A program made the translations under genes and the position numbers. From an uncultured Actinomycetes bacterium (lineage in GTDB: Bacteria > Actinomycetota > Acidimicrobiia > IMCC26256 > PALSA-555), in NCBI GenBank assembly GCA_903899845.1, contig CAIUKV010000130.1:1-49118 (forward strand): a stretch of 49,118 nucleotides of DNA. Direction: 5' to 3'. Each line of letters starts with the position of its first letter. The stretch's first letter is position 1. This document shows, piece by piece, positions 41,323 through 49,118 of this stretch. The notes beneath the pieces are model-generated. The model made no database searches, was not told the DNA's origin, and saw nothing but the letters and a program-made list of their open reading frames with translations.

Positions 41323-42858
41323 CTAGGCCGAGGCGACCAGGTCGCCGCGCCGGTACGTCCGCAGCACCCGTGCGCCGGTGTCGGCCCGGTCGAGCACGAC
41401 GAGGTCGGCGACCTTGCCCGGGCGCAGCGACCCCCGCTCGTCCTCCTGGCCGCCGGCCACCGCGGCCCCGATCGTGTACGCGGCGAGCCAGTCGGTGAAC
41501 GGCACCGACTGCTCGGGCTCGAAGTCCTTGCCCGAGTGGGTGCGTCGGAGCACCCCGAGGTCGGCGCCCCACACGGGTGCGCTGGGGGCGCACGGGTCGT
41601 CGCTCGACCCGGCCAGGCGCACCCCGGCCTCGGCGAGCCCGGCGAAGGCGAGCCAGTGGTGGCCGTCGAAGCGCAGGCGGTGCGCGTTCTCGCCGACATG
41701 GTCGACGAAGCCGGGCTGGACCACGGCGACCGCGCCGAGGTCGGCGAGGGCCCGCCACTGGTCGGGTGCGGTGACGCCGGCGTGCTCGACCCGGAACCGG
41801 TGGTCGGTCCCGGGGTGGCGCCGGGCGATGACGGTGGCGGTGTCGATCATCGCCTGGACCCCGCGGTTGCCCATGGCGTGGATGGCGACCCGGAAGCCGT
41901 GGTCCGCGGCCCGGACCGCGTGCTCCTCGAGGTCGCCGAACAGGTAGCCGACCTGGAAGCGCTGTCCGCCGACGCTCGCGTCGAGCGCCACGGCCACGCC
42001 CCCGTCGGCGAACAGCTTCATGGCCCCGATGCGGAAGCGCTCGTCGCCCTCGCCGGTGGGCGGCCCCGACAGGCGGGCGGTGTGCTCGTTCAGGAGCAGC
42101 GCCGCGGGGTGGGGCATGCCCACGACGTCCACCGGGAGCGTGCCCGCCCGGGCCATGGCCGCGTACAGCGCCTCGGCCTCGGGGGAGCAGGCCGCGTCGT
42201 GGACGCAGGTGATGCCCTCGGCGAGCAGGGCCCGGGCCCGGTCGGCGACGTGGACGGCCCAGCGGTCGGGATCGGTGAACCCGGCCAGCGACCGGGCGTG
42301 GGCGACGCTCCACGCCTGCTCGACCAGCACCCCGGTCGGCTCGCCGTGCGCGTCACGCGCGATCTCGCCCGCGAGGGGATCGGGGGTGTCGCGCCCGATC
42401 CCGAGCGCGTCGAGCCCGGCCGAGCTCACCACGCACTGGTGGAGCGTGTAGTCGGCGACGATCACCGGGCGGTCGAGGCCGGCCGCGTCGAGATCGTGGC
42501 GGGTGGTTCCCTGGTGGGGTCCCATGAGGTCGAGGCCCTGGGCCCGGACCCACTCGGCGTCGGGCCAGGCCGTGGCCTGGGCCTGCAGCGCGGCGACGAT
42601 CTCGTCGCGACCGCGACACGCCCGCACGTCCACCCAGTGCGGGTGCAGGGCCGACACCGAGAGGTGGTTGTGCGCGTCGATGAAGCCGGGGACCACGACG
42701 CCGGTGCCGAGATCCACGACCTCGGCGCCGGTCGCGTCGGGGCGGTCGAGCAGGGTCCGGTCGCCCACGGCCACGATCCGCCCGCCGTCGACGAGCACGA
42801 CCTCGGCCGTGGGGGCGCCGACCTCCATGGTGAGGATCCGCCCGGTGAACGCGCGCAC
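41323..42858 (-). CDS. YtcJ-like amidohydrolase
   Basis: 511 residues. It opens with a short beta sandwich and PGFIDAHNHLS (HxH metal site) near residue 55, followed by RVAIHAMGNRGVQ, FRVEHAG and SSDDPCAPSAPVWG. The C-terminus LRPGKVADLVVLD closes the beta sandwich typical of the YtcJ/amidohydrolase-3 group. Such enzymes hydrolyse amides or cyclic amides. GTG 42858 begins two bases after the stop of the membrane-protein gene, so it is the last gene of a five-gene operon. Substrate unknown. Confidence 0.85.
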   Translation of the reverse strand: MRAFTGRILTMEVGAPTAEVVLVDGGRIVAVGDRTLLDRPDATGAEVVDLGTGVVVPGFIDAHNHLSVSALHPHWVDVRACRGRDEIVAALQAQATAWPDAEWVRAQGLDLMGPHQGTTRHDLDAAGLDRPVIVADYTLHQCVVSSAGLDALGIGRDTPDPLAGEIARDAHGEPTGVLVEQAWSVAHARSLAGFTDPDRWAVHVADRARALLAEGITCVHDAACSPEAEALYAAMARAGTLPVDVVGMPHPAALLLNEHTARLSGPPTGEGDERFRIGAMKLFADGGVAVALDASVGGQRFQVGYLFGDLEEHAVRAADHGFRVAIHAMGNRGVQAMIDTATVIARRHPGTDHRFRVEHAGVTAPDQWRALADLGAVAVVQPGFVDHVGENAHRLRFDGHHWLAFAGLAEAGVRLAGSSDDPCAPSAPVWGADLGVLRRTHSGKDFEPEQSVPFTDWLAAYTIGAAVAGGQEDERGSLRPGKVADLVVLDRADTGARVLRTYRRGDLVASA

Positions 42859-42860
42859 GG

Positions 42861-43181
42861 TCAACCGGGCCCCGGGTGGGTCGCAAGCTCGGCCCGCTCG
42901 GCGACCAGGTCGTGGAGGGCCAGCAGCGACGGGAACCCGACCCCGAGCGTCTGCGCGGCCCAGCGCCACGCGTCGTCCCCGAGTCCCGAGCGCCGGGCGA
43001 ACCGCCACGCGTGGACGGCCTCGCCGACGTGCAGCGCGAGCGCCCCGGCGAACAGCAGGCCGAGCCGGCGCGACCGGCGGCGTCGCGCCACGACCGCGTT
43101 GGCGATCAGGCCGCCGCCGTTGGTCACCCACCAGAGCCCGGGCACCGGGACGAAGGTCGGCGGTGCCGGCGGGGCGCTCAC
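42861..43181 (-). CDS. Small membrane protein, TMEM254/DUF4499-like
   Basis: 106 residues. Hydrophobic segments near the N-terminus (GLWWVTNGGGLIANAVV) and in the middle (LGLLFAGALALHVGEAVHAW), with a basic cluster RRRRSRR between and AWRWAAQTLGVGFPSLLALHDLV at the end. The HxxEA and WxxQTxxxGxxSL patterns recall the TMEM254/DUF4499 family, whose role is not known. The GTG start overlaps the DUF35 gene stop (GTGA). The track starts it far upstream in the wrong context. Confidence 0.6.
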   Translation of the reverse strand: MSAPPAPPTFVPVPGLWWVTNGGGLIANAVVARRRRSRRLGLLFAGALALHVGEAVHAWRFARRSGLGDDAWRWAAQTLGVGFPSLLALHDLVAERAELATHPGPG

Positions 43182-43645
43182 GCGGGCACGAACATCGGGG
43201 CGGGCACGGACCCGTCGACCCCGGCGAAGGCGATGGGGCGGAAGGTGACCGTGACCGGGAGGTCGAAGGTCAAGGCACCGGGGTCGCAGTCCACCATCCG
43301 GGTGGGGAGACGGACGCCCGGGTCCTCGTCGAGGGCGACGAGGGCGGGCACGAACGGCACCAGGTCGGCGAACTGGGGGAGGAACGGGTGGGTCACGACC
43401 ACCCACGAGAACAGCGTGCCCCGGCCGCTGACCGGGACCCACGAGTACGGCTCGGCCGCGCAGGCCGGGCACTCGGGCTTCGGGTACCAGCGGAAGCGCC
43501 CGCACCCGTCGCAGCGGGGGATCAGCAGCTCCTCCCGGGCGGCCCCGGCCCAGAACTCGGCGGTGGCGGGCCAGGTGACGTCGGGGAGCGGGAACTGGGC
43601 CCGGGTGATCTTGCCCTCGATGCGGTGGTCCTGCTCGTCGGCCAT
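43178..43645 (-). CDS. DUF35 OB-fold/zinc-ribbon protein
   Basis: 155 residues. A zinc ribbon with two CxxC pairs (CDGCGRFRWYPKPECPAC) near residues 42-60, followed by an OB-fold (GRGTLFSWVVVTHPFLPQF). It matches the C-terminal half of the ChsH2-like protein at 15610 but stands alone. Such proteins bind acyl-CoA and partner with thiolase-fold proteins. Here the thiolase-like gene lies immediately upstream with a two-base gap. ATG 43645 is used. Confidence 0.85.
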   Translation of the reverse strand: MADEQDHRIEGKITRAQFPLPDVTWPATAEFWAGAAREELLIPRCDGCGRFRWYPKPECPACAAEPYSWVPVSGRGTLFSWVVVTHPFLPQFADLVPFVPALVALDEDPGVRLPTRMVDCDPGALTFDLPVTVTFRPIAFAGVDGSVPAPMFVPA

Positions 43646-43647
43646 CG

Positions 43648-44859
43648 TCAGCCCCTCCTCAGGACCAGGGTGGAGCACTGCGGGCCGGTGTAGCCGCCGT
43701 AGACGCCGATCTCGCAGTCGGCGACCGGGGCGGTGCCCTCGCCCCGCAGCTGGCGCACGACCTCCACCACGTGGGAGATCCCGAGCACGTAGGCGTGCGA
43801 GAGCATCCCGCCGTGGGTGTTGTGGGCGAGCTTGCCCGAGTCGAAGTGGAGCGTGTCGCCGGCCACGAACTCGCCCCCGGCCCCCTTCTCACAGAAGCCG
43901 CTGTCCTCGATCTGCATCAGCGTCACGATCGTGAACGGGTCGTAGCAGGTGAACAGGTCCACGTCGGCGGGGGTGATCCCGGCCATGCGGAAGGCGGCCG
44001 GGGCCGAGAAGACCGCCGGGGTGGAAGTGAAGGCGGGCTGCTGGGCCCAGTGGGTCCCGGTGGACGCGTGCCCGAGGCCGACGCCGGCCACGAGCGCCGG
44101 GGGCTTCGGTGCGTCGGCGGCCCGCTCGGGTGTGGTCATGATGTAGGCGCCGCCGCCGTCGGAGATGAGGCAGCAGTCCTCCTTGCGGAACGGGTCGACG
44201 AACTTCGGTGAGGCGAGGTAGCGCTCGAGGGTCAGCGGCTTCTCGTGCATCACTGCGGCCGGGTTGAGGTTCGCGTGGCGCCGGCAGGCGACCGCGATGG
44301 CGCCGAGCTGCTCCTCGGTGGTGCCGAACTCGTGCATGTGCCGCCGGGCGATCGTGGCGAAGTAGACGGGCTGGGGGAACCAGCCGAACGGGATCTCGAG
44401 GTTCTGCTTGAACAGGTCCTGGGCGTGGGTCTCGCCGGGACCGCCGGTCATCTCGCCCCGCTGGGTCGCCCACGCCACCCCGAAGGTGTTCAGGACGTAC
44501 CGGGCCCGCCCGGTGCGCAGCGCCTCGGCTGCGTAGTACGGAGCCGTCGCGGCCCCGGTCATCCCGCCGCCGCGCCGTGACTCCCAGATGTCGTGGTCGG
44601 TGCCGAAGTGCTCGTGGAAGGCGGCGACGTCGAACTGCTCCGGCATCCCGACGTACATGAGCCCGTCGACGTCTCGTGGCTCGAGCCCGGCGTCCTCGAG
44701 CGCGCGCTCGACCGCCTGACCGACGATCTGCTGGGTGGTGCGCCCCGACGCCTTCGACATGTCGGAGTCGCCCACGCCGCAGATCGCGACCTGGCCGGTG
44801 ATGTCGTCGAAGTCGGAGGCGTAGCCCCACGAACCGGGTTCGGTGGTCATGTCCGTCAC
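43648..44859 (-). CDS. Ltp-like thiolase-fold protein
   Basis: 403 residues, of the same family as the protein at 18292: VAICGVGDSDMSKASGRTTQQIV, RRHMHEFGTTEEQ, VDLFTCYDPFTIVTLMQIEDSGF and HNTHGGMLSHAYVLG. The thiolase nucleophile Cys is absent; the region reads GGGMTGAATAP. That suggests an aldolase or other non-thiolytic reaction in complex with the adjacent DUF35 protein. GTG 44859 overlaps the CoA-transferase stop (GTGA) and has GAAGG upstream; ATG 44850 is an alternative. Confidence 0.83.
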   Translation of the reverse strand: MTDMTTEPGSWGYASDFDDITGQVAICGVGDSDMSKASGRTTQQIVGQAVERALEDAGLEPRDVDGLMYVGMPEQFDVAAFHEHFGTDHDIWESRRGGGMTGAATAPYYAAEALRTGRARYVLNTFGVAWATQRGEMTGGPGETHAQDLFKQNLEIPFGWFPQPVYFATIARRHMHEFGTTEEQLGAIAVACRRHANLNPAAVMHEKPLTLERYLASPKFVDPFRKEDCCLISDGGGAYIMTTPERAADAPKPPALVAGVGLGHASTGTHWAQQPAFTSTPAVFSAPAAFRMAGITPADVDLFTCYDPFTIVTLMQIEDSGFCEKGAGGEFVAGDTLHFDSGKLAHNTHGGMLSHAYVLGISHVVEVVRQLRGEGTAPVADCEIGVYGGYTGPQCSTLVLRRG

Positions 44860-47201
44860 GCGCCCTTCGGAGTCTCGCCGATGATGCCGGTGTCGCGGAG
44901 GTGCCCGAGCTCGTCGGGCCCGAGCCCGAGGAGGCCGCCGAGCACCTCGTCGTTGTGCTGGCCGAGCGTGGGGGCCGGCCGTCGCAGCCACGGCTCGGTG
45001 ATCCCGGCGAAGCGCCAGGGCGCGTTGGGGATCGCGACGGTGCCGCACACGGGATGGTCCTCGGTCTCGAAGAAGCCCCGGTGGTCGAGCTGGGGATTGA
45101 AGCGGATGTCGCGCCCGTCGCACACGTAGCCCGCGGGCACCCCGGCGGCGCAGAGCTCCTCGGAGGTCCGGCGGGCGTCGCGGGACGCGGTCCACTCGCC
45201 GAGCCGGGCGTCGATGAGGTCGTGGGCGGCGCGGCGGCCGTCGGCGGTCGCGAGGGCGGGGTCGGCGGCCCAGGCCGGGTCACCCAGGGCCCGGCGCAGG
45301 GCGGCCCACTGCTCGTCGGTCGCGGTCGCGATCGCGAGCCACTCCTCGTCACCGGCGCACCGGTACACGCCCTGGGGCGCGCTCACCGGGCCCCGGTTGC
45401 CGGCGCGGGTCAGCAGCGTGCCCGACGCCTGGTACTCGACCAGCCCCTCGGCGGCGGCGTTGAGCGCGGCCTCGATCATGGTGGCCTCGACCAGGCGGCC
45501 CTCCCCGGTGCGGTCACGCTCGCGCAGGGCGAGGATGGTGGCGAGCACCGCGTGCGCCCCTGCGAGCGGGTCGCAGGCCCCGCGGTGCAGCACCGGCGGT
45601 CCGTCGGCCCACCCGGTGACCCAGGCCATGCCGGTGATCGACTCCATCGTCTGCGCGAACCCGGTGCGGTCGCGCCACGGGCCGTCGAGTCCGTAGGCGG
45701 GCATGCGGGTCAGCACGATCCCGGGGTTGACCGCCCGGAGGGCGTCGAAGGTGAGGTCGAAGTTCTCCATCACCCGGGGGGTGAAGTTCTCGATCACCGC
45801 GTCGGCGTGCGCGGTGAGGCGCAGGAGGAGGTCGCGGCCCTCCGGTCGGGTCAGGTCGAGGGTGATGCCCCGCTTGGTGTTGTTGGCCCCGTGGAAGATG
45901 AACCCCCACTCGTACCACTGCTCGGCCGGAGGGACCCGCGCGGCGGAGTAGCGCATCAGGTCGGGGCGCGTGACGGACTCGACCTTGATGACGTCGGCAC
46001 CGAGGAGGGCGAGGAGGTGGCCGCCCGCCGGGCCCGCCCACCAGGCGGTGAGGTCGAGGATGCGGACGCCGTCGAGCGGGAGGCGGCGCTCGCCGGCGGG
46101 GGCCGACGCCGGGCGGACGGGCCAGTCGACCGCGCCGGCGTGCTCGCCCAGGGCGGGCGCCGCGGTGAACGGTCGGGGAGTCACCCCGGAGATCCGGTAG
46201 GGCGGCCGGGGCTGGACGAAGCGTCCCGAGGGGGCGGGGACGAATGCGCCCCGCTCCACGAAGTGGTCGAAGCCCGTGACCGTCGCGCCGTTGCCGACCG
46301 GGCCGGTGGGGATGCGCAGCTCCTCGGCCTCGGCCAGGACCTGCGCGCTCGTGCGACTCGTCGTGTACTCGTGGGCCATGGCGAGGAACTCGTCGCGCCG
46401 GGCCCACCGGGTGGCGTGACGGAACCAGTCGGGCTCCTCGAGCTGGTCGGGTCGCCCGATGCAGAGCAGGAAGTCGCTGAGCTGCTGCACGCTGTTGGTG
46501 GTGAAGCACACGTAGCCGTCGGCGGTGGGCTCGATCGACGGGACCTCGACCGTGCGGGTCGGCCGGACCGCCGGGGGCCACCCGGTCATGTCGGCCATGA
46601 CCGCCGAGTAGGTGTTCATCGTGATCGACATGACGCTGAGGAGCGCAACGTCGACGTGCTCTCCGTGCCCGGTCCGCTCGGCGGCCCGCAGGGCGGCCGC
46701 GGCGGCGACGGCGGCGTAGATCCCGGTCACCCATTCGCCGATGCGGCCCCCGGCGTGGAAGGGCGGAGCGCCCGGGAGGCCCCGGCCCGCGATCGATCCG
46801 CACTCGGCCTGGAGGGTGAACTCGGTCGCCGGGCGGTCGCGCCACGGCCCGTCCTGGCCGAACGGGCTGATCGACACCACCACCAGGGCCGGGTTGCGGG
46901 CCAGCAGGGCGGCGACGGGGAAGGTCCCGGGGGGCTCGGAGTGCACGACGAGGTCGGCGGCGGCGCACAGGTCCAGGACGGCAGGGTCGGTGGCCGCGCC
47001 CTCGAGGCCCCGCTTCGAGGTGTTGACGAACTCGAACAGGGCCCCGGTGCCGGTGGCGGCCGACGGGCCCCAGCGCCGGAGGGGGTCGCCGCCGGGGGGC
47101 TCGACCTTGACCACGTCGGCGCCGGCGTCGGCGAACAGCTTGGTGCAGTAGGGCCCGGCGATCTCGGTGGCGCAGTCGACGACCCGGACCCCTCGGAGCA
47201 C
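44856..47201 (-). CDS. Tandem double-domain CaiB/BaiF CoA-transferase
   Basis: 781 residues, two class III CoA-transferase domains: domain 1 from GVRVVDCATEIAGPYCTKLFADAGADVVKVEP, domain 2 from GVRILDLTAWWAGPAGGHLLALLGADVIKVES near residue 377. The catalytic Asp is retained in domain 2 (RGACDPLAGAH), while domain 1 has Glu at the matching place (GGRIGEWVTG). GTG 47201 is preceded by CATGAT and six bases, a possible weak leaderless promoter. First gene of the five-gene operon with the Ltp-like thiolase. Confidence 0.87.
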   Translation of the reverse strand: MLRGVRVVDCATEIAGPYCTKLFADAGADVVKVEPPGGDPLRRWGPSAATGTGALFEFVNTSKRGLEGAATDPAVLDLCAAADLVVHSEPPGTFPVAALLARNPALVVVSISPFGQDGPWRDRPATEFTLQAECGSIAGRGLPGAPPFHAGGRIGEWVTGIYAAVAAAAALRAAERTGHGEHVDVALLSVMSITMNTYSAVMADMTGWPPAVRPTRTVEVPSIEPTADGYVCFTTNSVQQLSDFLLCIGRPDQLEEPDWFRHATRWARRDEFLAMAHEYTTSRTSAQVLAEAEELRIPTGPVGNGATVTGFDHFVERGAFVPAPSGRFVQPRPPYRISGVTPRPFTAAPALGEHAGAVDWPVRPASAPAGERRLPLDGVRILDLTAWWAGPAGGHLLALLGADVIKVESVTRPDLMRYSAARVPPAEQWYEWGFIFHGANNTKRGITLDLTRPEGRDLLLRLTAHADAVIENFTPRVMENFDLTFDALRAVNPGIVLTRMPAYGLDGPWRDRTGFAQTMESITGMAWVTGWADGPPVLHRGACDPLAGAHAVLATILALRERDRTGEGRLVEATMIEAALNAAAEGLVEYQASGTLLTRAGNRGPVSAPQGVYRCAGDEEWLAIATATDEQWAALRRALGDPAWAADPALATADGRRAAHDLIDARLGEWTASRDARRTSEELCAAGVPAGYVCDGRDIRFNPQLDHRGFFETEDHPVCGTVAIPNAPWRFAGITEPWLRRPAPTLGQHNDEVLGGLLGLGPDELGHLRDTGIIGETPKGA

Positions 47202-47284
47202 GGCGGGATCATGGCACCGGGGTCGGGACCCCCGCCAAGCGCCGTGGGTGCCGGGTCGGCCCGTCGCGTGGGAAGGTGGGACCC

Positions 47285-48217
47285 GTGACGACCGCCTCCG
47301 TCGACCCCGCGCCCGGGGTCACCCACGCCGACGTGGCGTTCCCAGCCGCCGACGGGACGGTGCTGCGGGGTCGGTGCTCCCTGCCCACCGGGGCCACGCC
47401 CGCCACCCCGGTCCCCGGGGTGGTCATGGCCCACGGGTTCTCGGCGGTCAAGGAGATGGGCGTGCTCCGGATGGCCGATGCCGTGGCCGCGGCCGGGTTC
47501 GCGGTGCTCGCCTACGACCACCGCAACCTCGGCGCGAGCGCCGGCGAGCCCCGGGGGGAGATCGACATCTGGGCCCAGGCCCGCGACTACCGGGCCGCGT
47601 TCGACCGGCTGACCGCCGAGCCCGGGGTCGATCCCGACCGGGTCGCGTTGTGGGGCTCGAGCTACAGCGGCGGCGAGGTGCTCGTCGTCGGCGCCGCCGA
47701 CCGCCGGGTCGCGGCGGTGGTGGCCCAGGTGCCCTTCGCCGGGCTGGCCGAGCAGTATCCGGACGACCATGCGGCCGCCTGGGCCACGCTGCGCGACGCG
47801 TTGCTGGCCGGGACCCGCGGCGCGCCCGCGGCCCCCATCGGTCCGGTCCCGGTGGTGGCGGCGCGCGACGGCGAGCCTGCGTTCCTCCGCGACCGCGAGT
47901 CGTGGGCCTGGTTCTCGGCCGCGGCGCCGGGAACCCGCTGGCGCAACGAGTGCACCCTGCGCACCGACGGGGGACCGGTCCCGTTCGACCCCGGACTGGC
48001 CGCCGCGCACCTCGCCCCGACCCCGTTGTGCATGATCGTGGCGACCGACGACCGGGTCGCGCCCAGCGGCATCGCGCTCGCCGCCTTCGCCCGGGCGGGT
48101 GAGCCCAAGGAGCTCGTCCTCCTCGACGGCGGTCACTTCGTTCCCTACGCGGGGGAGGGGTTCGCGGTCGCCCGCGACGCCACCGTCGCCTTCCTGAGGA
48201 GGTCCCTCCGTGCCTGA
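47285..48217 (+). CDS. Alpha/beta hydrolase (dienelactone hydrolase/S15-like)
   Basis: 310 residues. HGFSAVKEMG oxyanion region near residue 53, YDHRNLGAS, nucleophile GSSYSGG near residue 125, acid ATDDRVAP and catalytic His in LLDGGHFVPY. A serine hydrolase fold of the kind used for esters, lactones or acyl-peptides. The GTG 47285 has GGAAGG eight bases upstream and is preferred to GTG 47276. Its stop lies inside the next gene (eight-base overlap), so it is co-transcribed with the Nudix gene. Confidence 0.82.
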   Translation: MTTASVDPAPGVTHADVAFPAADGTVLRGRCSLPTGATPATPVPGVVMAHGFSAVKEMGVLRMADAVAAAGFAVLAYDHRNLGASAGEPRGEIDIWAQARDYRAAFDRLTAEPGVDPDRVALWGSSYSGGEVLVVGAADRRVAAVVAQVPFAGLAEQYPDDHAAAWATLRDALLAGTRGAPAAPIGPVPVVAARDGEPAFLRDRESWAWFSAAAPGTRWRNECTLRTDGGPVPFDPGLAAAHLAPTPLCMIVATDDRVAPSGIALAAFARAGEPKELVLLDGGHFVPYAGEGFAVARDATVAFLRRSLRA

Positions 48218-48914
48218 GTCACGCCTCGACGCCTGGTTCCGGGGGGCCGAGCCCGACCCCGCCATCGTGCCCGCGGCGACGGTGGTGATCGTGCGCGACG
48301 GTCCGGCCGGGGTCGAGACCCTGATGCTCCGCAAGAACTCGAAGCTCGCGTACGGCGGGATGTGGGTGTTCCCGGGCGGGCGGATCGACGACGACGACCG
48401 GGTCGGCGCACCCGACGCCGAGGCCGCGGCGCGTCGGGCCGCGGCGCGTGAAGCGGTGGAAGAGGCCGGCATGGCGGTCGTCGTCGACGAGCTCGCGTGG
48501 ATCGCCCACTGGACGCCCCCGGCGCTCGCGCCCCGTCGGTTCGCGACCTGGTTCTTCGTGGGCCCGGCGGCCGCGGACCACGTGGTGACGATCGACGGCG
48601 GGGAGATCCACGAGTCCGAGTGGATGCGACCGGCCGACGCGCTGGTGCGCCGCGACGCGGGTGAGGTCGAGCTCGCCCCACCGACGTGGATGACGTTGTC
48701 GTACCTGGCCGACTTCGACGACGTCGCGGCGCTGATGGACGACGCCCATCGCCGCACCCCGCTCGTCTACGAGACCGTCATCGCCCGCGGCGAGACCGGT
48801 GCGGTGGCGATGTGGGCGGGCGATGCCGGCTACGCGACCGAGGACCCGGCCGTCCCGGGGGCCCGCCACCGCCTCGTCATGGGACCGGTCTGGGTGCTCG
48901 AGCGCACGGGCTGA
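48210..48914 (+). CDS. Nudix hydrolase
   Basis: 234 residues. A Nudix box that fits GGRIDD-x-REAVEEAGM, with a long insertion between the opening Gly-Gly and REXXEE, as in the NUDT7/NUDT8/NUDT19 (CoA or acyl-CoA diphosphatase) type. MWVFPGGRIDDDDR precedes it. The GTG at 48210 follows AGGAGG by seven bases and overlaps the previous gene. A role in CoA ester turnover is plausible from context; other nucleoside-diphosphate substrates are possible. Confidence 0.83.
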   Translation: MPESRLDAWFRGAEPDPAIVPAATVVIVRDGPAGVETLMLRKNSKLAYGGMWVFPGGRIDDDDRVGAPDAEAAARRAAAREAVEEAGMAVVVDELAWIAHWTPPALAPRRFATWFFVGPAAADHVVTIDGGEIHESEWMRPADALVRRDAGEVELAPPTWMTLSYLADFDDVAALMDDAHRRTPLVYETVIARGETGAVAMWAGDAGYATEDPAVPGARHRLVMGPVWVLERTG

Positions 48915-48981
48915 GCCCGGCGCCGCCGACGGCGTGCCAGACTGCGTGGGACGCGACCAGTCGCACGTCAGGAGCGCAGGC

Positions 48982-49118
48982 ATGGGGAACGCAGCATCGG
49001 CGCCGGGATCGGCGCCGGGATCGGCGCCGGGATCGCGGGCCCGGGCGCGCCGGATCCGGAGCGGGCGGCGGCGCGCGCTCGGACGGCGGGTCGCGGGGAT
49101 CGCCGCGGTCGCGGTGGC
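48982..49118 (+). CDS. Unknown protein, cut by right edge
   Basis: Only the first 45 codons are in the window. ATG 48982 follows CAGGAG. The N-terminus MGNAASAPGSAPGSAPGS is a tandem SAPG repeat, then a strongly basic stretch (RARARRIRSGRRRALGRR) and the start of a hydrophobic segment (VAGIAAVAV). This could be a basic N-terminus before a membrane anchor or signal sequence. Function cannot be judged. Confidence 0.5.
   Translation, partial: MGNAASAPGSAPGSAPGSRARARRIRSGRRRALGRRVAGIAAVAV
48997..49032 (+). repeat. 12-bp tandem repeat, three units
   Basis: TCGGCGCCGGGA three times in a row, in frame, coding for the SAPG repeat of the truncated gene. Confidence 0.75.

Noticed and set aside
1-49118. 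tRNA, rRNA, CRISPR array, insertion sequence or prophage
   Set aside because: No cloverleaf, repeat-spacer series, transposase or phage-type gene was seen; the gaps are short and accounted for.

Overview
This is a GC-rich, almost fully coding window, with about 46 protein genes and no RNA genes, CRISPR arrays or insertion sequences seen. Gene content points to an actinobacterium: many acyl-CoA dehydrogenases, short-chain dehydrogenases (SDRs), class III CoA-transferases and two P450s, GTG starts, leaderless genes, and an IdeR/DtxR-type iron box. Acidimicrobiia is my best guess, from general impression only. The dominant theme is catabolism of steroid-like or other branched, cyclic acyl-CoAs.

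Left part (1-14.3 kb): a secreted glycine-rich protein runs off the left edge. It is followed by two SDRs and a CYP125-like P450. The P450 is divergent from a cluster of paired acyl-CoA dehydrogenase subunits, an alpha/beta hydrolase and a SnoaL-like protein. Next come a CaiB/BaiF CoA-transferase divergent from a low-molecular-weight phosphatase, a lone acyl-CoA dehydrogenase, and an SDR divergent from a double-domain CoA-transferase.

Core (14.4-19.5 kb): a five-gene operon has the same parts as the mycobacterial igr locus (fadE28-fadE29-chsH2-chsH1-ltp2), which removes the last three side-chain carbons of cholesterol. The order is different: alpha-ACAD, MaoC-DUF35 fusion, beta-ACAD, MaoC, Ltp2-like. 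The MaoC protein carries an unusual lysine-rich tail.

Middle (19.5-27.9 kb): M20 peptidase and amidohydrolase operon; a TesB thioesterase broken by one in-frame TAG; a second P450; an SDR; a metallo-beta-lactamase-fold hydrolase; and a FadD-type acyl-CoA ligase.

Iron operon (27.9-31.8 kb): ferric iron ABC transporter (binding protein, fused permease, ATPase) behind an IdeR/DtxR-like box that overlaps a -10 element.

Right part (31.8-49.1 kb): amidohydrolase-SDR-MFS operon; alcohol dehydrogenase-SDR-CoA-transferase operon; a probable leaderless 43-residue peptide gene with its own hairpin; SDR-SDR-ureohydrolase operon; a tight five-gene operon (double CoA-transferase, Ltp-like thiolase, DUF35 protein, small TMEM254-like membrane protein, YtcJ-like amidohydrolase); an alpha/beta hydrolase; a Nudix hydrolase; and a truncated gene at the right edge.

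Transcription starts follow a visible rule: a TANNNT hexamer followed by 6-7 bases and then directly the start codon (leaderless) at six genes. Two pairs of divergent genes appear to share one symmetric, overlapping -10. All function calls come from reading motifs by eye; no database search was run.
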